From NCBI RefSeq assembly GCF_015207505.1, contig NZ_JADEWT010000059.1, positions 1-38,276 of the forward strand: DNA of 38,276 nucleotides, read 5' to 3'. Shown here in pieces: positions 1 through 8,058 of the stretch. A program made the position numbers and the translations under genes. The number at the start of each line of letters is the position of its first letter. Within the stretch, counting starts at the first letter, position 1. Origin of the DNA: Tychonema sp. LEGE 06208. GTDB lineage: Bacteria; Cyanobacteriota; Cyanobacteriia; Cyanobacteriales; Microcoleaceae. Under the pieces are notes generated by a model. That model did not search any database. It was given only the letters and a program-made list of their open reading frames with translations, and had not been told where the DNA came from.

Positions 1-1
1 C

Positions 2-25
2 TCTCCCCCTCTCCCCCTCTCCCCC
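2..25. repeat. Period-8 pyrimidine tandem repeat
   Basis: Three units of TCTCCCCC in tandem. The reverse complement of the unit, GGGGGAGA, recurs near the right end of the window around 38207-38221. It is low-complexity intergenic sequence downstream of frr, with no gene in it. Confidence 0.7.
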
Positions 26-86
26 TCAATCACATACACAATTGGGATGCACAACAGCTTACCATGTCCGGTGAATTACCGGATCT

Positions 87-125
87 AAAAAATAATTATT
101 GGGGAGCAGGCCCGAAAGCCTGCTC
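87..125 (-). terminator. Likely terminator of the pyrH-frr operon
   Basis: An 8-bp perfect stem (GAGCAGGC at 104-111 with GCCTGCTC at 118-125, 6-nt loop) lies 33 bp past the frr stop codon. Read on the minus strand it is followed after about 11 nt by a run of T (87-92). The gap before the T run makes it imperfect as an intrinsic terminator, but the position fits. A second small hairpin, TCCGGT/ACCGGA, lies at 67-83. Confidence 0.6.
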
Positions 126-157
126 GCTTACTGGCTTTTTAGGATAACTGAACTGTG

Positions 158-706
158 CTAAACAGTCGTGATATCTTTCTCTTTGGCTGCCAGAACTTCT
201 TCTATTTTGGCGACATACTTGTCCGTCAGCTTTTGAATTTTATCTTGCAAGTCCCGCGATTCATCTTTAGAGAGATCGCTGCTTTTTTCTTGCTTGCGAA
301 TCGAGTCAACCGCATCGCGACGGATATTCCGAATTGCGACTTTACCTTCTTCGGCAAATTTCGAGGCCATTTTGGCAAATTCTTGCCGTCTTTCGCTTGT
401 CAGCGGTGGAATGTTCAAGCGAATAACTGAACCGTCGTTGTTGGGCACGAGTCCTACATCCGACAGAGAAATTGCTTTTTCTATCGATGTTAGTGCTGTG
501 CGATCGAACGGTTGAATGTTGATCGTAGTTGCATCCGGCGTGCCGATATTGGCAAGGGATTTGATGGGAGTTGGTGCTCCGTAGTAATCTACCATGACTC
601 GATCGAGGAGGGAGGAGTTGGCCCGTCCCGTCCTGATAGTATTAAAAGACCGTTGAGTAGCCTCAACTGCCTTTTGCATATGATCTTCTGCTTCAGCTAA
701 CTTCAC
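158..706 (-). CDS. frr: Ribosome recycling factor
   Basis: Ribosome recycling factor, which with EF-G splits the post-termination ribosome so that it can be reused. The start chosen is a GTG at 706, giving a 182-residue protein that begins [18 protein letters not shown], the length and N-terminus usual for cyanobacterial RRF. A Shine-Dalgarno GGAGGA (711-716) sits 4 nt before this GTG; an upstream ATG at 730 in the same frame would add eight residues and lacks such a site. The family signature is clear ([19 protein letters not shown] near the N-terminus, then the long helical C-terminal part ending in a lysine/glutamate-rich helix). The start overlaps the end of pyrH by 14 nt, so the two are translationally linked. 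This is the usual cyanobacterial pyrH-frr pair. Confidence 0.97.
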   Translation of the reverse strand: MKLAEAEDHMQKAVEATQRSFNTIRTGRANSSLLDRVMVDYYGAPTPIKSLANIGTPDATTINIQPFDRTALTSIEKAISLSDVGLVPNNDGSVIRLNIPPLTSERRQEFAKMASKFAEEGKVAIRNIRRDAVDSIRKQEKSSDLSKDESRDLQDKIQKLTDKYVAKIEEVLAAKEKDITTV

Positions 707-1421
707 AAAATCCTCCGACAAGGGTTCCAATAGATTCTCCCATTACGGCTCGATAAATGTTGCCCGATACCGAGAGGTCAAATACCATAATAGGAATATT
801 ATTTTCTTTGCACAGGGCGATCGCGGTACTGTCCATCACCCGCAAGTCTTGGTTCAAGACATGGGCGTAGGTGAGGGTTTGATACCTGCGCGCGTTGGGG
901 TTGAGGTGGGGGTCGCAATCGTAGACCCCATCTACCTTAGTAGCTTTAAAAATCACCTGTGCATCAATTTCCGCCGCCCGCAAAGCGGCTGTAGTATCAG
1001 TAGTAAAAAAAGGATTGCCAGAACCGGCACCAAAAATTACTACCCGTTTTTTTTCGAGGTGACGAATTGCCCGCCGCCGGATGTAGGGTTCAGCTACCTC
1101 TTGCATGGCGATCGCCGATTGCACCCTCGTTGGTACTCCTGCTTGTTCCAAGGCATCCTGCAAAGTGATAGCATTCATCACCGTAGCAATCATGCCCACA
1201 TAGTCGGCTGTTGCCCGATCCATCCCTGCAGAAGCAGCTTTTACGCCGCGAAAAATGTTGCCGCCGCCGACAACGATCGCGATTTGGATGCCTTCGGACA
1301 CTACTTTGGCCACTTCCTGGGCGATCGATCCAACGACTACCGGATCGATGCCGTAGCCCAAGCTGCCCATCAGCGCTTCACCGCTGAGCTTCAGCAAAAC
1401 CCGCTGATAAACCATCCCCAT
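693..1421 (-). CDS. pyrH: Uridylate kinase (UMP kinase)
   Basis: Phosphorylates UMP to UDP with ATP in pyrimidine nucleotide synthesis; a hexameric cytosolic enzyme of the amino-acid kinase fold. The protein starts [19 protein letters not shown], with the phosphate-binding KLSGEAL segment near the N-terminus. It continues with the [10 protein letters not shown] loop, [11 protein letters not shown] and the [20 protein letters not shown] region typical of bacterial PyrH. From this start it has 242 residues, the usual length. The frame is open for 22 more codons upstream, but that stretch (His, Cys, Lys-rich) matches nothing in the family. The ATG two codons further in is equally possible. The 3' end overlaps frr by 14 nt. 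Confidence 0.97.
   Translation of the reverse strand: MGMVYQRVLLKLSGEALMGSLGYGIDPVVVGSIAQEVAKVVSEGIQIAIVVGGGNIFRGVKAASAGMDRATADYVGMIATVMNAITLQDALEQAGVPTRVQSAIAMQEVAEPYIRRRAIRHLEKKRVVIFGAGSGNPFFTTDTTAALRAAEIDAQVIFKATKVDGVYDCDPHLNPNARRYQTLTYAHVLNQDLRVMDSTAIALCKENNIPIMVFDLSVSGNIYRAVMGESIGTLVGGFCEVS
711..716 (-). promoter_or_regulatory. Ribosome binding site that sets the frr start
   Basis: GGAGGA on the minus strand, 4 nt before the GTG at 706 and inside the 3' end of pyrH. It favours the GTG start, and a 182-residue protein, over the ATG at 730. Confidence 0.75.
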
Positions 1422-1516
1422 GCCGCCACTATTTTTTCTTTTTGTCTCCACCATAAGATAGCAGCACGGGTGCATTTTGAACATCAATTGCTTGGAACAG
1501 GCTGCTGGGAACGGAT

Positions 1517-1585
1517 AAAAACCCGGTTTCTCGGCCTAATCTTCTGTTTGAGCAATCTTAAAGTTAAGGCAGAAACCGGGTTTTT
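1517..1585. repeat. Perfect 15-bp inverted repeat between msrB and pyrH
   Basis: AAAAACCCGGTTTCT at 1517-1531 is perfectly inverted at 1571-1585, with a 39-nt loop. It lies just past the msrB stop (1608) and upstream of pyrH. The arm is itself near-palindromic (AAACCCGGTTT) and looks like a dispersed cyanobacterial repeat. It may also act as a terminator for msrB, since the minus-strand reading ends in a run of T. Confidence 0.6.
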
Positions 1586-1607
1586 TGGTGAGAAATGCGG
1601 ACTTAAT

Positions 1608-2006
1608 TTATTCCTTGGGAACGAAATCAAGAGAAGCAGAATTCATGCAGTAACGCTGGCCCGTGGGTTTTGGCCCATCGTTGAATACGTGACCGAGATG
1701 AGCGTCACAAACAGCACACAGTACCTCAGTGCGGCGCATGAATAAGCTGTTATCCGACTCATTCTTGACATTTTCTTCGTTAATGGGAGCGTAAAAACTC
1801 GGCCAACCAGTACCGGAATCGTATTTTGTTTCTGATTTAAATAGCTCGGTGCCGCAGCAAATACACTTATAAATTCCGGGCTTTTTGTTGTCGTGATATT
1901 CGCCACTAAAAGCTCTTTCGGTTCCCTTCTTTCGGGTAACTTTGAACTGTTCTGGGCTGAGTTGCTGTTGCCATTCGGCATCGGTTTTTTTAACTTTGTC
2001 TGTCAT
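1608..2006 (-). CDS. msrB: Peptide-methionine (R)-S-oxide reductase
   Basis: Reduces the R epimer of methionine sulfoxide in proteins, a repair step after oxidative damage that uses thioredoxin as electron donor. The 132-residue protein is a single MsrB domain. It has the two zinc-binding CxxC pairs (C48/C51 and C97/C100), the motif [12 protein letters not shown], the [10 protein letters not shown] segment and the catalytic cysteine C120 in [11 protein letters not shown] near the C-terminus. No signal peptide is visible, so it should be cytosolic. It is a lone gene: the pyrH side is separated by an inverted repeat and the upstream side by a heptamer repeat array. Confidence 0.96.
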   Translation of the reverse strand: MTDKVKKTDAEWQQQLSPEQFKVTRKKGTERAFSGEYHDNKKPGIYKCICCGTELFKSETKYDSGTGWPSFYAPINEENVKNESDNSLFMRRTEVLCAVCDAHLGHVFNDGPKPTGQRYCMNSASLDFVPKE

Positions 2007-2017
2007 GGTTTAATGTT

Positions 2018-2108
2018 GTTAATTGTTGACTGTTGACTGTTAACTGTTAACTGTTGAATGTTAACTGTTAACTGTTAACTGTTGGCTGTTGGCTGTTAAC
2101 TGTTGACT
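2018..2108. repeat. Heptanucleotide tandem repeat, 13 units (GTTAACT type)
   Basis: Thirteen consecutive 7-bp units, mostly GTTAACT with variants GTTGACT, GTTGGCT, GTTGAAT and GTTAATT. They fill the space between modBC and msrB and run into the modBC stop codon. This is a short tandemly repeated repetitive (STRR) sequence of the type known in filamentous cyanobacteria. Confidence 0.9.
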
Positions 2109-3928
2109 CATGCCTCCATTAATATTAACCTAATTGGCTCCAAATGAACATACCAGGGAAAAGAATTGTCCTTAATCGCCCGCCACTTTTCCTTGAAAAG
2201 TTCAGCTTGCAAGTGATAATCTTGGGAATCATGGGGAGGCGAGTGCAACTTGAGATATAATGTCACTCGGTGGGGAGTTTCTACTGTTGAGGCTACCCAA
2301 CAAGCAATAGTATTTTCGCGATCGCACCCGCTAACAAAACTGATTTGATGAGCTCGAATTCCGACAGAAACTAGAGATTTGGGAATTGGTTCAACTACAG
2401 TCAAAGTGCAGCCCCAGCCGATCGCCTCTAGGACAGTTTCAGCAACCGGTTTAGCAGCAGAGAAATTCTTGCAGCCCGTTAACTGCGCGACGGTGAAGTT
2501 GCGCGGGCGATCGAAAATGTTCTGTTTGCTATCAAAGGCGATCGCCCTTCCCTCAGCCAACACCAACAGATTTTTGCACACCCGGTAAACTTCCTCTAAA
2601 TTGTGACTGACAAACAAAGTAATTCCCCGATAATTAGCCAGAACCTGCATTAACTCCCGTTCCAGTTGACTCCGCAAGTGCGTGTCCAAAGCCGAAAACG
2701 GTTCGTCTAACAGCAGTAAATCGGGATTCGGGGCGATCGCCCTCGCCAAAGCCACCCGCTGCTGCTGGCCGCCAGAAAGTTCGTGGGGATAGCGGTTTTC
2801 GAGTCCCGACATTTGCACCGAAACAAGCTGTTCTTTGACCCGAATTTTTTGCTGGCTTTTAGATAAATGCTGCAAACCAAAAGCAATATTTTGAGCCACA
2901 TTCAGATGAGGAAACAAAGCATAGTTTTGAAACAAAAAACCAATACGGCGGTCTTTAGAAGGTAAATTAATGCCCTCTGCCGAGTCAAATAAAACCTTTC
3001 CATTAACTGCAATTTTACCGCTGCTGGGAGTTTCCAAACCCGCGATACAGCGCAGAGTCATGCTTTTGCCGGAACCCGACGCGCCCAGAATTCCCAGCAC
3101 TTCCTGACCGATATCAAAACCGACCTCCAAGGCAAAGCCAGAAAGAGGTTTAAAAATATTTAAAAATAGTCCGCCTTCCAGTTGTTTTCTTGGGGGTTTT
3201 ATGGTAAATTGAGAGCTAAATTGAGCCAGATTCGATTGCCGTTGATAGTTAGGATTTGGCTGAGGCGAAATTCTTGGTAAATAAGTCCAGTAATTAACCA
3301 AAGTCAGCACGCTCAAAGCAAGACTGAGAATAATCAAAACCCAAATAGCAGCTTGCCTCATATCCCCAGCTTCCACCGCAAAATAAATTGCCATCGGGAT
3401 AGTTTGAGTTTGTCCCGGAATATTCCCAGCTAACATCAACGTCGCGCCGAATTCACCCAAAGCGCGGGCAAATGCGAGAATAGTTCCTGCTAGAATTCCC
3501 GGCCACGCTAGCGGCAACATAATCCGCCAAAAAACCGTCCCTTCCGAAGCGCCCAAAGTGCGGGCTGCATTGAGAAGATTGGCATCAATTTGCTCAAAAG
3601 CCCCCAAAGCAGTTTTGTACATCAGGGGAAATGATACGACTGTGGCAGTAATTACGGCGGCTTGCCAAGTAAAAATTATAGTTAAATCAAATTTTAGAAG
3701 AAATTGACCGATCGCGCCATTTCTACCAAACAGCAGTAGCAGCAAAAATCCGACTACCGTGGGCGGCAAAACCAAAGGAGAGATGAAAATGCCTTCAATC
3801 AAGGCTTTACCTGGGATGCGAGTTGAAAGCATCCACCGGGCGGCGGCTATTCCGAGAAAGAAGGTAAAGAATGTGGCGATGGCTGATGATTTTAGGGATA
3901 TCCATAATGGAGATATGTCAAATTCCAT
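2108..3928 (-). CDS. modBC: Molybdate ABC transporter, fused ModB permease-ModC ATPase
   Basis: A single 606-residue protein carrying both the membrane and the ATPase subunits of the molybdate importer. Residues about 8-215 are the ModB permease, with several hydrophobic helices and the EAA-type coupling loop AARTLGASEG...LPLAWPG (121-144). Residues 216-250 are a proline/glutamine-rich linker. Residues about 255-480 are the ABC ATPase: Walker A GASGSGKS (282-289), signature LSGGQ (384-388), Walker B LLLLDEP (404-410), switch His 442. The C-terminal 110 residues fit a ModC-type regulatory (MOP-like) domain, although the match is weak. ModB and ModC are separate proteins in most bacteria; a fusion is known from cyanobacteria. 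It is transcribed behind modA, 150 bp away, and ends inside a heptamer repeat. Confidence 0.93.
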   Translation of the reverse strand: MEFDISPLWISLKSSAIATFFTFFLGIAAARWMLSTRIPGKALIEGIFISPLVLPPTVVGFLLLLLFGRNGAIGQFLLKFDLTIIFTWQAAVITATVVSFPLMYKTALGAFEQIDANLLNAARTLGASEGTVFWRIMLPLAWPGILAGTILAFARALGEFGATLMLAGNIPGQTQTIPMAIYFAVEAGDMRQAAIWVLIILSLALSVLTLVNYWTYLPRISPQPNPNYQRQSNLAQFSSQFTIKPPRKQLEGGLFLNIFKPLSGFALEVGFDIGQEVLGILGASGSGKSMTLRCIAGLETPSSGKIAVNGKVLFDSAEGINLPSKDRRIGFLFQNYALFPHLNVAQNIAFGLQHLSKSQQKIRVKEQLVSVQMSGLENRYPHELSGGQQQRVALARAIAPNPDLLLLDEPFSALDTHLRSQLERELMQVLANYRGITLFVSHNLEEVYRVCKNLLVLAEGRAIAFDSKQNIFDRPRNFTVAQLTGCKNFSAAKPVAETVLEAIGWGCTLTVVEPIPKSLVSVGIRAHQISFVSGCDRENTIACWVASTVETPHRVTLYLKLHSPPHDSQDYHLQAELFKEKWRAIKDNSFPWYVHLEPIRLILMEA

Positions 3929-3980
3929 ATTTTGGATGAACTATCGCAGTTTTGGATAATTTGTGAATGAGATTTTTTTT

Positions 3981-4030
3981 AACGAACCGCGAAGACGCGA
4001 AGGGCGCGAAGGAAGAAAGAGAAGGAAGAG
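3981..4030 (+). repeat. Dispersed repeat, AACGAACCGCGAAGACGCGA type (copy 1)
   Basis: About 50 bp, purine-rich. An inverted copy lies at 4941-4990 and a direct copy at 7911-7954; 35062-35103 is a more distant inverted relative. This copy lies between modA and modBC and, with the second copy, brackets modA. Confidence 0.8.
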
Positions 4031-4078
4031 AATCAACTGTAGGGGCGGTGTCCCCGTGCCCGCCCTCCGGGTTTCTAA

Positions 4079-4885
4079 TTAACGAGCTAGACCAAATCCG
4101 TATTTCTGAAATACTATTTTAGCGCGATCGCCTGCTAAAAATTCAACAAAGGCTTTTGCGACGGCGGGATTGCGGCTGTTTTTGATAATTGCTAGCGGAT
4201 AAACAATGGGGGAGTGCAAGTTTTCTGCCGCTGTTAGTCGCACTGTTACTTTGTCGGATGCTTTGGCATCTGTAGTGTAGACTATACCGGCATCAACGTT
4301 ACCGCTTTCGACAAATGTCAGCACTTGGCGGACGTTATTTCCCAATACTAATTTTGGCTGGAGTTGCGGCCACAATCCGAGCTTAGTTAGCATTTCCTGA
4401 GCGTATTGTCCCGCAGGTACGCTTTTGGGTTCGCCGATCGCAATTTTCTTGATTTTCGCCTCTGTCAACTGTTTAAAATCGCTCAAAACAGCGCCATTTT
4501 TAGGAACAATCAAAACTAGGCGATTTGTCAGCAGATTGCGGCGCGTCTCGTTAAGGAGCAAATTAGCTTTTTGCAAACCATCCATTTGTTTAGTCCCGGC
4601 GCTGAAAAATATATCTACCGGAGCTCCCTGCTGAATTTGCTGCTCTAGAGCGCCGGAAGCACCAAAATTATAAGTAATAGTAGTATTGGGATTGCTGCTT
4701 TGATATACTGTTTTGATTTCTGTTAAGGCGGGCGAGAGACTGATGGCGGCGGATACAGTTAAAAACTTGGGGTATCGTGCTGCGGCTGGGGAAACATTCT
4801 GAAATAAGTTCCAACTAATCAGCAGTACCAGTGTCGCGACGGCTACTATAATTAAGTTAAGGATGCGTTTTCTTTTTAGGTTCAT
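4079..4885 (-). CDS. modA: Molybdate-binding periplasmic protein ModA
   Basis: Solute-binding protein that captures molybdate (or tungstate) outside the inner membrane and delivers it to the ModB/ModC transporter encoded next. It has 268 residues, with an N-terminal signal or anchor (KRKR followed by a hydrophobic stretch at about 9-25, then Ala-rich residues to about 37). The mature part shows ModA hallmarks: TVSAAISLSPALTEI (43-57), FGASGALEQQI (74-84), PVDIFFSAG (89-97), VPAGQYAQ (156-163) and the DAGIVYTTDA segment (198-207). These are the regions that contribute oxyanion ligands in characterised ModA proteins. The gene is flanked on both sides by inverted copies of one 50-bp repeat. It precedes modBC in the same direction, so they are probably one operon. 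Confidence 0.95.
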   Translation of the reverse strand: MNLKRKRILNLIIVAVATLVLLISWNLFQNVSPAAARYPKFLTVSAAISLSPALTEIKTVYQSSNPNTTITYNFGASGALEQQIQQGAPVDIFFSAGTKQMDGLQKANLLLNETRRNLLTNRLVLIVPKNGAVLSDFKQLTEAKIKKIAIGEPKSVPAGQYAQEMLTKLGLWPQLQPKLVLGNNVRQVLTFVESGNVDAGIVYTTDAKASDKVTVRLTAAENLHSPIVYPLAIIKNSRNPAVAKAFVEFLAGDRAKIVFQKYGFGLAR

Positions 4886-4940
4886 CAGAAATAGTTTAGA
4901 ATCTTTGATTTTGAATTATATCAAAACTGCTACAAAACTA

Positions 4941-4990
4941 TCTTCCTCTTTTTCTTCCTTCGCGCTCTTTGCATCTTCGCGGTTCGTTAA
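4941..4990 (-). repeat. Dispersed repeat, AACGAACCGCGAAGACGCGA type (copy 2, inverted)
   Basis: Reverse complement of the element at 3981-4030, with a few substitutions. It lies upstream of modA and ends right before the palindrome at 5000-5028. Confidence 0.8.
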
Positions 4991-4999
4991 ATAATAGTG

Positions 5000-5028
5000 G
5001 TAGGGACACGGCACTGCCGTGTCCCTAC
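5000..5028. repeat. Palindrome of the GTAGGGACACGGCA family
   Basis: Perfect 14-bp arms (GTAGGGACACGGCA / TGCCGTGTCCCTAC) around one central C. It is the short form of the element found at 7828-7891, 7961-8024, 12659-12681, 21273-21338, 22325-22387 and 31788-31892. It lies between the thioredoxin-like gene and modA. Confidence 0.9.
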
Positions 5029-5046
5029 GAATTTCACGTGTTATCC

Positions 5047-5604
5047 CTATTCTCGCCACTTGACAGAACAACCGATCGCCTCTGTAATAGAAGGTTCTAC
5101 CGGTTCGTCTTTGAGCAATTGGTCGATCGCACTTTGCAAATAAGAAACCTGTACTGCTGCTGCATCGTCGGCATTGTCGTCAATTAAACCTTTATAGCGC
5201 AATCTGCCGTCTCGGTCTAACAAAAAAACTTCCGGCGTTTTAGAAGCCCCAAAACTGTGGGCGACATCTTGAGCAACATCTCGGATGTACGGGAAGTTGA
5301 GTTGATTGTCGGCTGCAAAAATTTTCATGTTCTCAAAACTGTCGTCGGGATGCTGGTTTGCATCATTGGCATTAATCCCGATTAAGGTAACTTCTCGATC
5401 TTGAAAAGCTGCTTGAAGTTCTTTCAGGCGATCGATATACAACTTCACGTAAGGGCAATGATTGCAGATAAATACTACCCCGATCGCCCGAAATTTTTCT
5501 AAATAGCGAGCTAAATGGTGAACTTCATCGTCAACTCCCGGCAGTTCAAAATCGGGAGCGTAGCCATTAATTGAAGTACCTGTTGTTTCGATTGGTAAAC
5601 TCAT
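5047..5604 (-). CDS. Thioredoxin-fold redox protein (AhpC/TSA-like)
   Basis: A 185-residue protein of the thioredoxin-like AhpC/TSA (peroxiredoxin/TlpA-like) superfamily. It begins APDFELPGVDDEVHHLARYL, the usual N-terminal strand and helix of the fold. The active site is C47-N-H-C50 followed by PYV. A third conserved-looking cysteine, C179, lies in the tail GCSVKW. Family members with the CNHCPYV site and the C-terminal GCxxKW tail are widespread and are presumed thiol oxidoreductases or peroxiredoxin-like; the substrate is not known. There is no signal peptide, so it is cytosolic. It is in the same orientation as speB upstream (134 bp) and modA downstream, with repeats on the downstream side. 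No good ribosome binding site is visible. Confidence 0.85.
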   Translation of the reverse strand: MSLPIETTGTSINGYAPDFELPGVDDEVHHLARYLEKFRAIGVVFICNHCPYVKLYIDRLKELQAAFQDREVTLIGINANDANQHPDDSFENMKIFAADNQLNFPYIRDVAQDVAHSFGASKTPEVFLLDRDGRLRYKGLIDDNADDAAAVQVSYLQSAIDQLLKDEPVEPSITEAIGCSVKWRE

Positions 5605-5737
5605 GTTTTCAGGAGGTTAAGAGCAGTATTTGCGAGCGTGAAAGATGAAATTCTCAGCAATAATCAAATTGGCTGTTTTTGGGTTTTACTTTGATTCTAA
5701 CCTGGTCAACAGCTTATTTTGATTCATAATTCGCGAT

Positions 5738-6667
5738 TTATTCCTCGTTTTGCTTTAGCCAACCTTGAGCCGCCGCTTGATATCCAATAAGTTTGTAGGT
5801 TAATTTGGCGGCGGTAAATTCTGAGACGACAGAATCTACAACAGGTGCTAATTCCATGATGTCACAGCCGATTACTTCGTAGGACTCGAAGACGCGCCGC
5901 AAAAATCCGGTTAGCGAATACCAATTTAACCCGCCCGGTTCGGGTGTGCCTACCCCTGGAATTAATGTCGGGTCGATGCCGTCTAGGTCGATCGTCAAAA
6001 ATACTCGTTTGGTTGTTATGCTGGCAATGGCGCGATCGGCCCAATCCGGTTGAGTAGCAATTTCCCGAGCTCGAATCACGTTTAGCTGTTTGGCTTTAAT
6101 CAAGTCGGCTTCTTCCTTACAGATAGCGCGAATCCCGATTTGCAGTGTCGGTAAGCCCATATCTACAACCCGCCGCATCACACAGGCGTGGTTGTGGATC
6201 GAGCCTTCGTATTCGTGGCGCAAGTCGCCGTGGGCATCGATTTGCACGACGGTGAAGGGTTCATCCGGGTAGCCTTGGCGGTAGCCTTCCACAATGCCGG
6301 CGGTGATGCTGTGCTCGCCTCCAAGGGAGATGACAAATTTCTGTTCCGCAATTAGCTGCTGTACGGTTTGTTGCGTGACTCGCAGCATTTCTGAGGATGA
6401 AACCCGTTGGTTGTTGCGGGTGTCGGCGATCGGCTCTTTTGTATAAATTCCGACATCATAGCAAACTTCGGAATCTAATTCTTCGTCGTAGCATTCGAGT
6501 TGGTGAGAAGCTTCTAGCAGTTTTGCCGGCCCGTTTTCGCACCCCCGGCGGTAGGTGGTGGTTGCTTCGTAGGGAATTGGCAAGATTACTACTTTGGCTG
6601 TGTCGTAGTCGGGTACAATTTCGGAACCGAGAAAGGGTACGACAGCAGTGGAAATGATCGGTGGCAT
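5738..6667 (-). CDS. speB: Agmatinase / ureohydrolase
   Basis: Hydrolyses agmatine to putrescine and urea, using a binuclear manganese centre, in polyamine synthesis from arginine. The 309-residue protein shows all metal-ligand motifs of the arginase/agmatinase family: GGEHS (116-120, His119), DAHGD (144-148, with D144, H146, D148) and TIDLDGIDP (225-233, with D227 and D229). GVGTPEPGGL follows, as in agmatinases. The N-terminal segment IPYEATTTYRRGCENGPAKL also fits. The length matches SpeB better than arginase. Specificity for agmatine rather than guanidinobutyrate or another guanidino compound is inferred from the family. The gene stands alone behind a heptamer repeat region, with no obvious Shine-Dalgarno. 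Confidence 0.9.
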   Translation of the reverse strand: MPPIISTAVVPFLGSEIVPDYDTAKVVILPIPYEATTTYRRGCENGPAKLLEASHQLECYDEELDSEVCYDVGIYTKEPIADTRNNQRVSSSEMLRVTQQTVQQLIAEQKFVISLGGEHSITAGIVEGYRQGYPDEPFTVVQIDAHGDLRHEYEGSIHNHACVMRRVVDMGLPTLQIGIRAICKEEADLIKAKQLNVIRAREIATQPDWADRAIASITTKRVFLTIDLDGIDPTLIPGVGTPEPGGLNWYSLTGFLRRVFESYEVIGCDIMELAPVVDSVVSEFTAAKLTYKLIGYQAAAQGWLKQNEE

Positions 6668-6740
6668 AGGGGAAATTTCAATAAGGCAAAAAATTCAGCA
6701 TCTTTAATGGTGGCATAGTATCGGCTCTAACTGCAAAGTA

Positions 6741-6803
6741 GTCATTAGTCATTAGTCATTAGTCATTAGTCATTAGTCATTAGTCATTAGTCATTAGTCA
6801 TTA
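6741..6803. repeat. Heptanucleotide tandem repeat, 9 units of GTCATTA
   Basis: Nine perfect 7-bp units in the divergent gap between speB and the hydrolase gene. The same motif recurs in the inverted repeat at 29052-29103. Confidence 0.95.
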
Positions 6804-6817
6804 GGCAGCAGCTAGCA

Positions 6818-6887
6818 ATGCCCTATGCCCTATGCCCTATGCCCCATGCCCTATGCCCTATGCCCCATGCCCCATGCCCCATGCCCA
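6818..6887. repeat. Heptanucleotide tandem repeat, 10 units of ATGCCCY
   Basis: Ten 7-bp units (ATGCCCT, ATGCCCC, last one ATGCCCA), 14 bp after the GTCATTA array. Short relatives (CCTATGCCCTATGCCC) occur at 21061-21076 and near 9690 and 9781. Confidence 0.95.
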
Positions 6888-6906
6888 ATCTAAAATCTAA
6901 AATCCC

Positions 6907-7821
6907 ATGACACCTTCTACTCCCACTCTGTCAACACTTGCTGCACCTCAAATCTGGATGTGGAAAGGTTTTCCGATTTGTTACCAGGCTGCGGGAACCG
7001 AGGGCCCTGCGGTGGTGTTTGTTCACGGTTTTGGCGCGTCTTCGGGCCACTGGCGCAAGAATTTGCCTGTGTTGGCTGCTAGTTGTCGCTGTTTTGCGAT
7101 CGATCTTATCGGTTTTGGCGGTTCTGCTAAGCCCGCGCCCAAGTTTGAGATTGACTATACTTTTGAAACTTGGGGTGAGTTAATTGCTGATTTTTGTCGG
7201 GAAGTTGCGGGTGGGCAGGCTTTTTTGGTGGGAAATTCGATCGGCTGTGTAGCAATTATGCAAGCCGCTGTGGATTTTCCCGATATTGCTTCTGGCGTAA
7301 TTTTACTCAATTGTTCCCTGCGCTTGCTGCACGATCGCAAGCGCGCCGAAATGCCTTGGTATCGCAGTTTTGGAGCGCCAATTGCACAAAAAGTTTTAAA
7401 TGTCAAGTGGATAAGTCAATTATTTTTCAAACAATTAGCCACGCCAAAAACAGTCAAAAAAGTGCTTTTGCAAGCCTATCACCAGCCGGAAGCTGTCACC
7501 GACGAACTTGTAGAAATCTTGTTAAAACCAGCGCGAGATAGCGGCGCTGTGGATGTATTTGTGGCATTTATCAGCTATTCTCAAGGCCCGTTACCGGAGG
7601 ATTTGTTGCCTCGTTTAAGCTGTCCGGCTTTGATTTTGTGGGGCGCAAATGACCCTTGGGAGCCGATCGCCCTGGGGCGAGAATTGGCGAAGTTTCCGGC
7701 TGTTGAAAAGTTTATTCCTTTGGAGGGAGTGGGCCATTGTCCGCAGGATGAAGCGCCGGAATTGGTCAATCCTATTTTACTTGATTGGATTAAAGGGCGA
7801 TCGGTAATTGCAGCAAATTAG
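6907..7821 (+). CDS. Alpha/beta-fold hydrolase
   Basis: A 304-residue alpha/beta hydrolase. The oxyanion-hole motif is FVHGFGASSGHW (38-49). The nucleophile elbow is VGNSIG with Ser111. The acid is Asp249 in WGANDPWEPI and the base is His277 in GVGHCPQDE, so the full triad is present. The DPWEP segment and overall arrangement resemble cyanobacterial and plant hydrolases related to pheophytinase and other tetrapyrrole-side-chain hydrolases, but the substrate cannot be told from sequence. There is no signal peptide. The start lies directly behind the heptamer arrays, and the next element downstream is a palindromic repeat that could end the transcript. No operon partner. Confidence 0.85.
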   Translation: MTPSTPTLSTLAAPQIWMWKGFPICYQAAGTEGPAVVFVHGFGASSGHWRKNLPVLAASCRCFAIDLIGFGGSAKPAPKFEIDYTFETWGELIADFCREVAGGQAFLVGNSIGCVAIMQAAVDFPDIASGVILLNCSLRLLHDRKRAEMPWYRSFGAPIAQKVLNVKWISQLFFKQLATPKTVKKVLLQAYHQPEAVTDELVEILLKPARDSGAVDVFVAFISYSQGPLPEDLLPRLSCPALILWGANDPWEPIALGRELAKFPAVEKFIPLEGVGHCPQDEAPELVNPILLDWIKGRSVIAAN

Positions 7822-7900
7822 AAATTAGGAGACGGCAGTGCCGTTTCCCTACAATATTATTTTGGGTAGGGAAACGGCACTGCCGTTTCCTCGGTATCAT
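7821..7900. repeat. 80-bp palindromic element, copy A
   Basis: It contains two 26-bp inverted arms (7828-7853 and 7866-7891, one mismatch) around a 12-nt loop; the arm core is CGGCAGTGCCGTTTCCCTAC. The whole 80 bp is repeated exactly at 7955-8034. It starts at the hydrolase stop codon and may serve as its terminator. Confidence 0.93.
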
Positions 7901-7910
7901 AAGTATTATT

Positions 7911-7954
7911 GAACCGCGAAGACGCGAAGAACACGAAGGAAGAAGTAGGAAGAA
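7911..7954 (+). repeat. Dispersed repeat, GAACCGCGAAGACGCGAAG type (copy 3)
   Basis: The same family as 3981-4030 and 4941-4990. It is sandwiched between the two identical palindromic elements. Confidence 0.75.
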
Positions 7955-8034
7955 GAAATTAGGAGACGGCAGTGCCGTTTCCCTACAATATTATTTTGGG
8001 TAGGGAAACGGCACTGCCGTTTCCTCGGTATCAT
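7955..8034. repeat. 80-bp palindromic element, copy B (identical to copy A)
   Basis: Base-for-base repeat of 7821-7900 in direct orientation, 54 bp further on. It lies just downstream of the convergent RTX gene. Confidence 0.93.
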
Positions 8035-8058
8035 GTCTGAGTGCAGCCGGAATTGAGA

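Noticed and set aside
849..1745. Plus-strand 298-codon open frame opposite pyrH and msrB
   Set aside because: It is antisense to two certain genes and its product has the composition of a shadow frame (many His, Cys, Arg).
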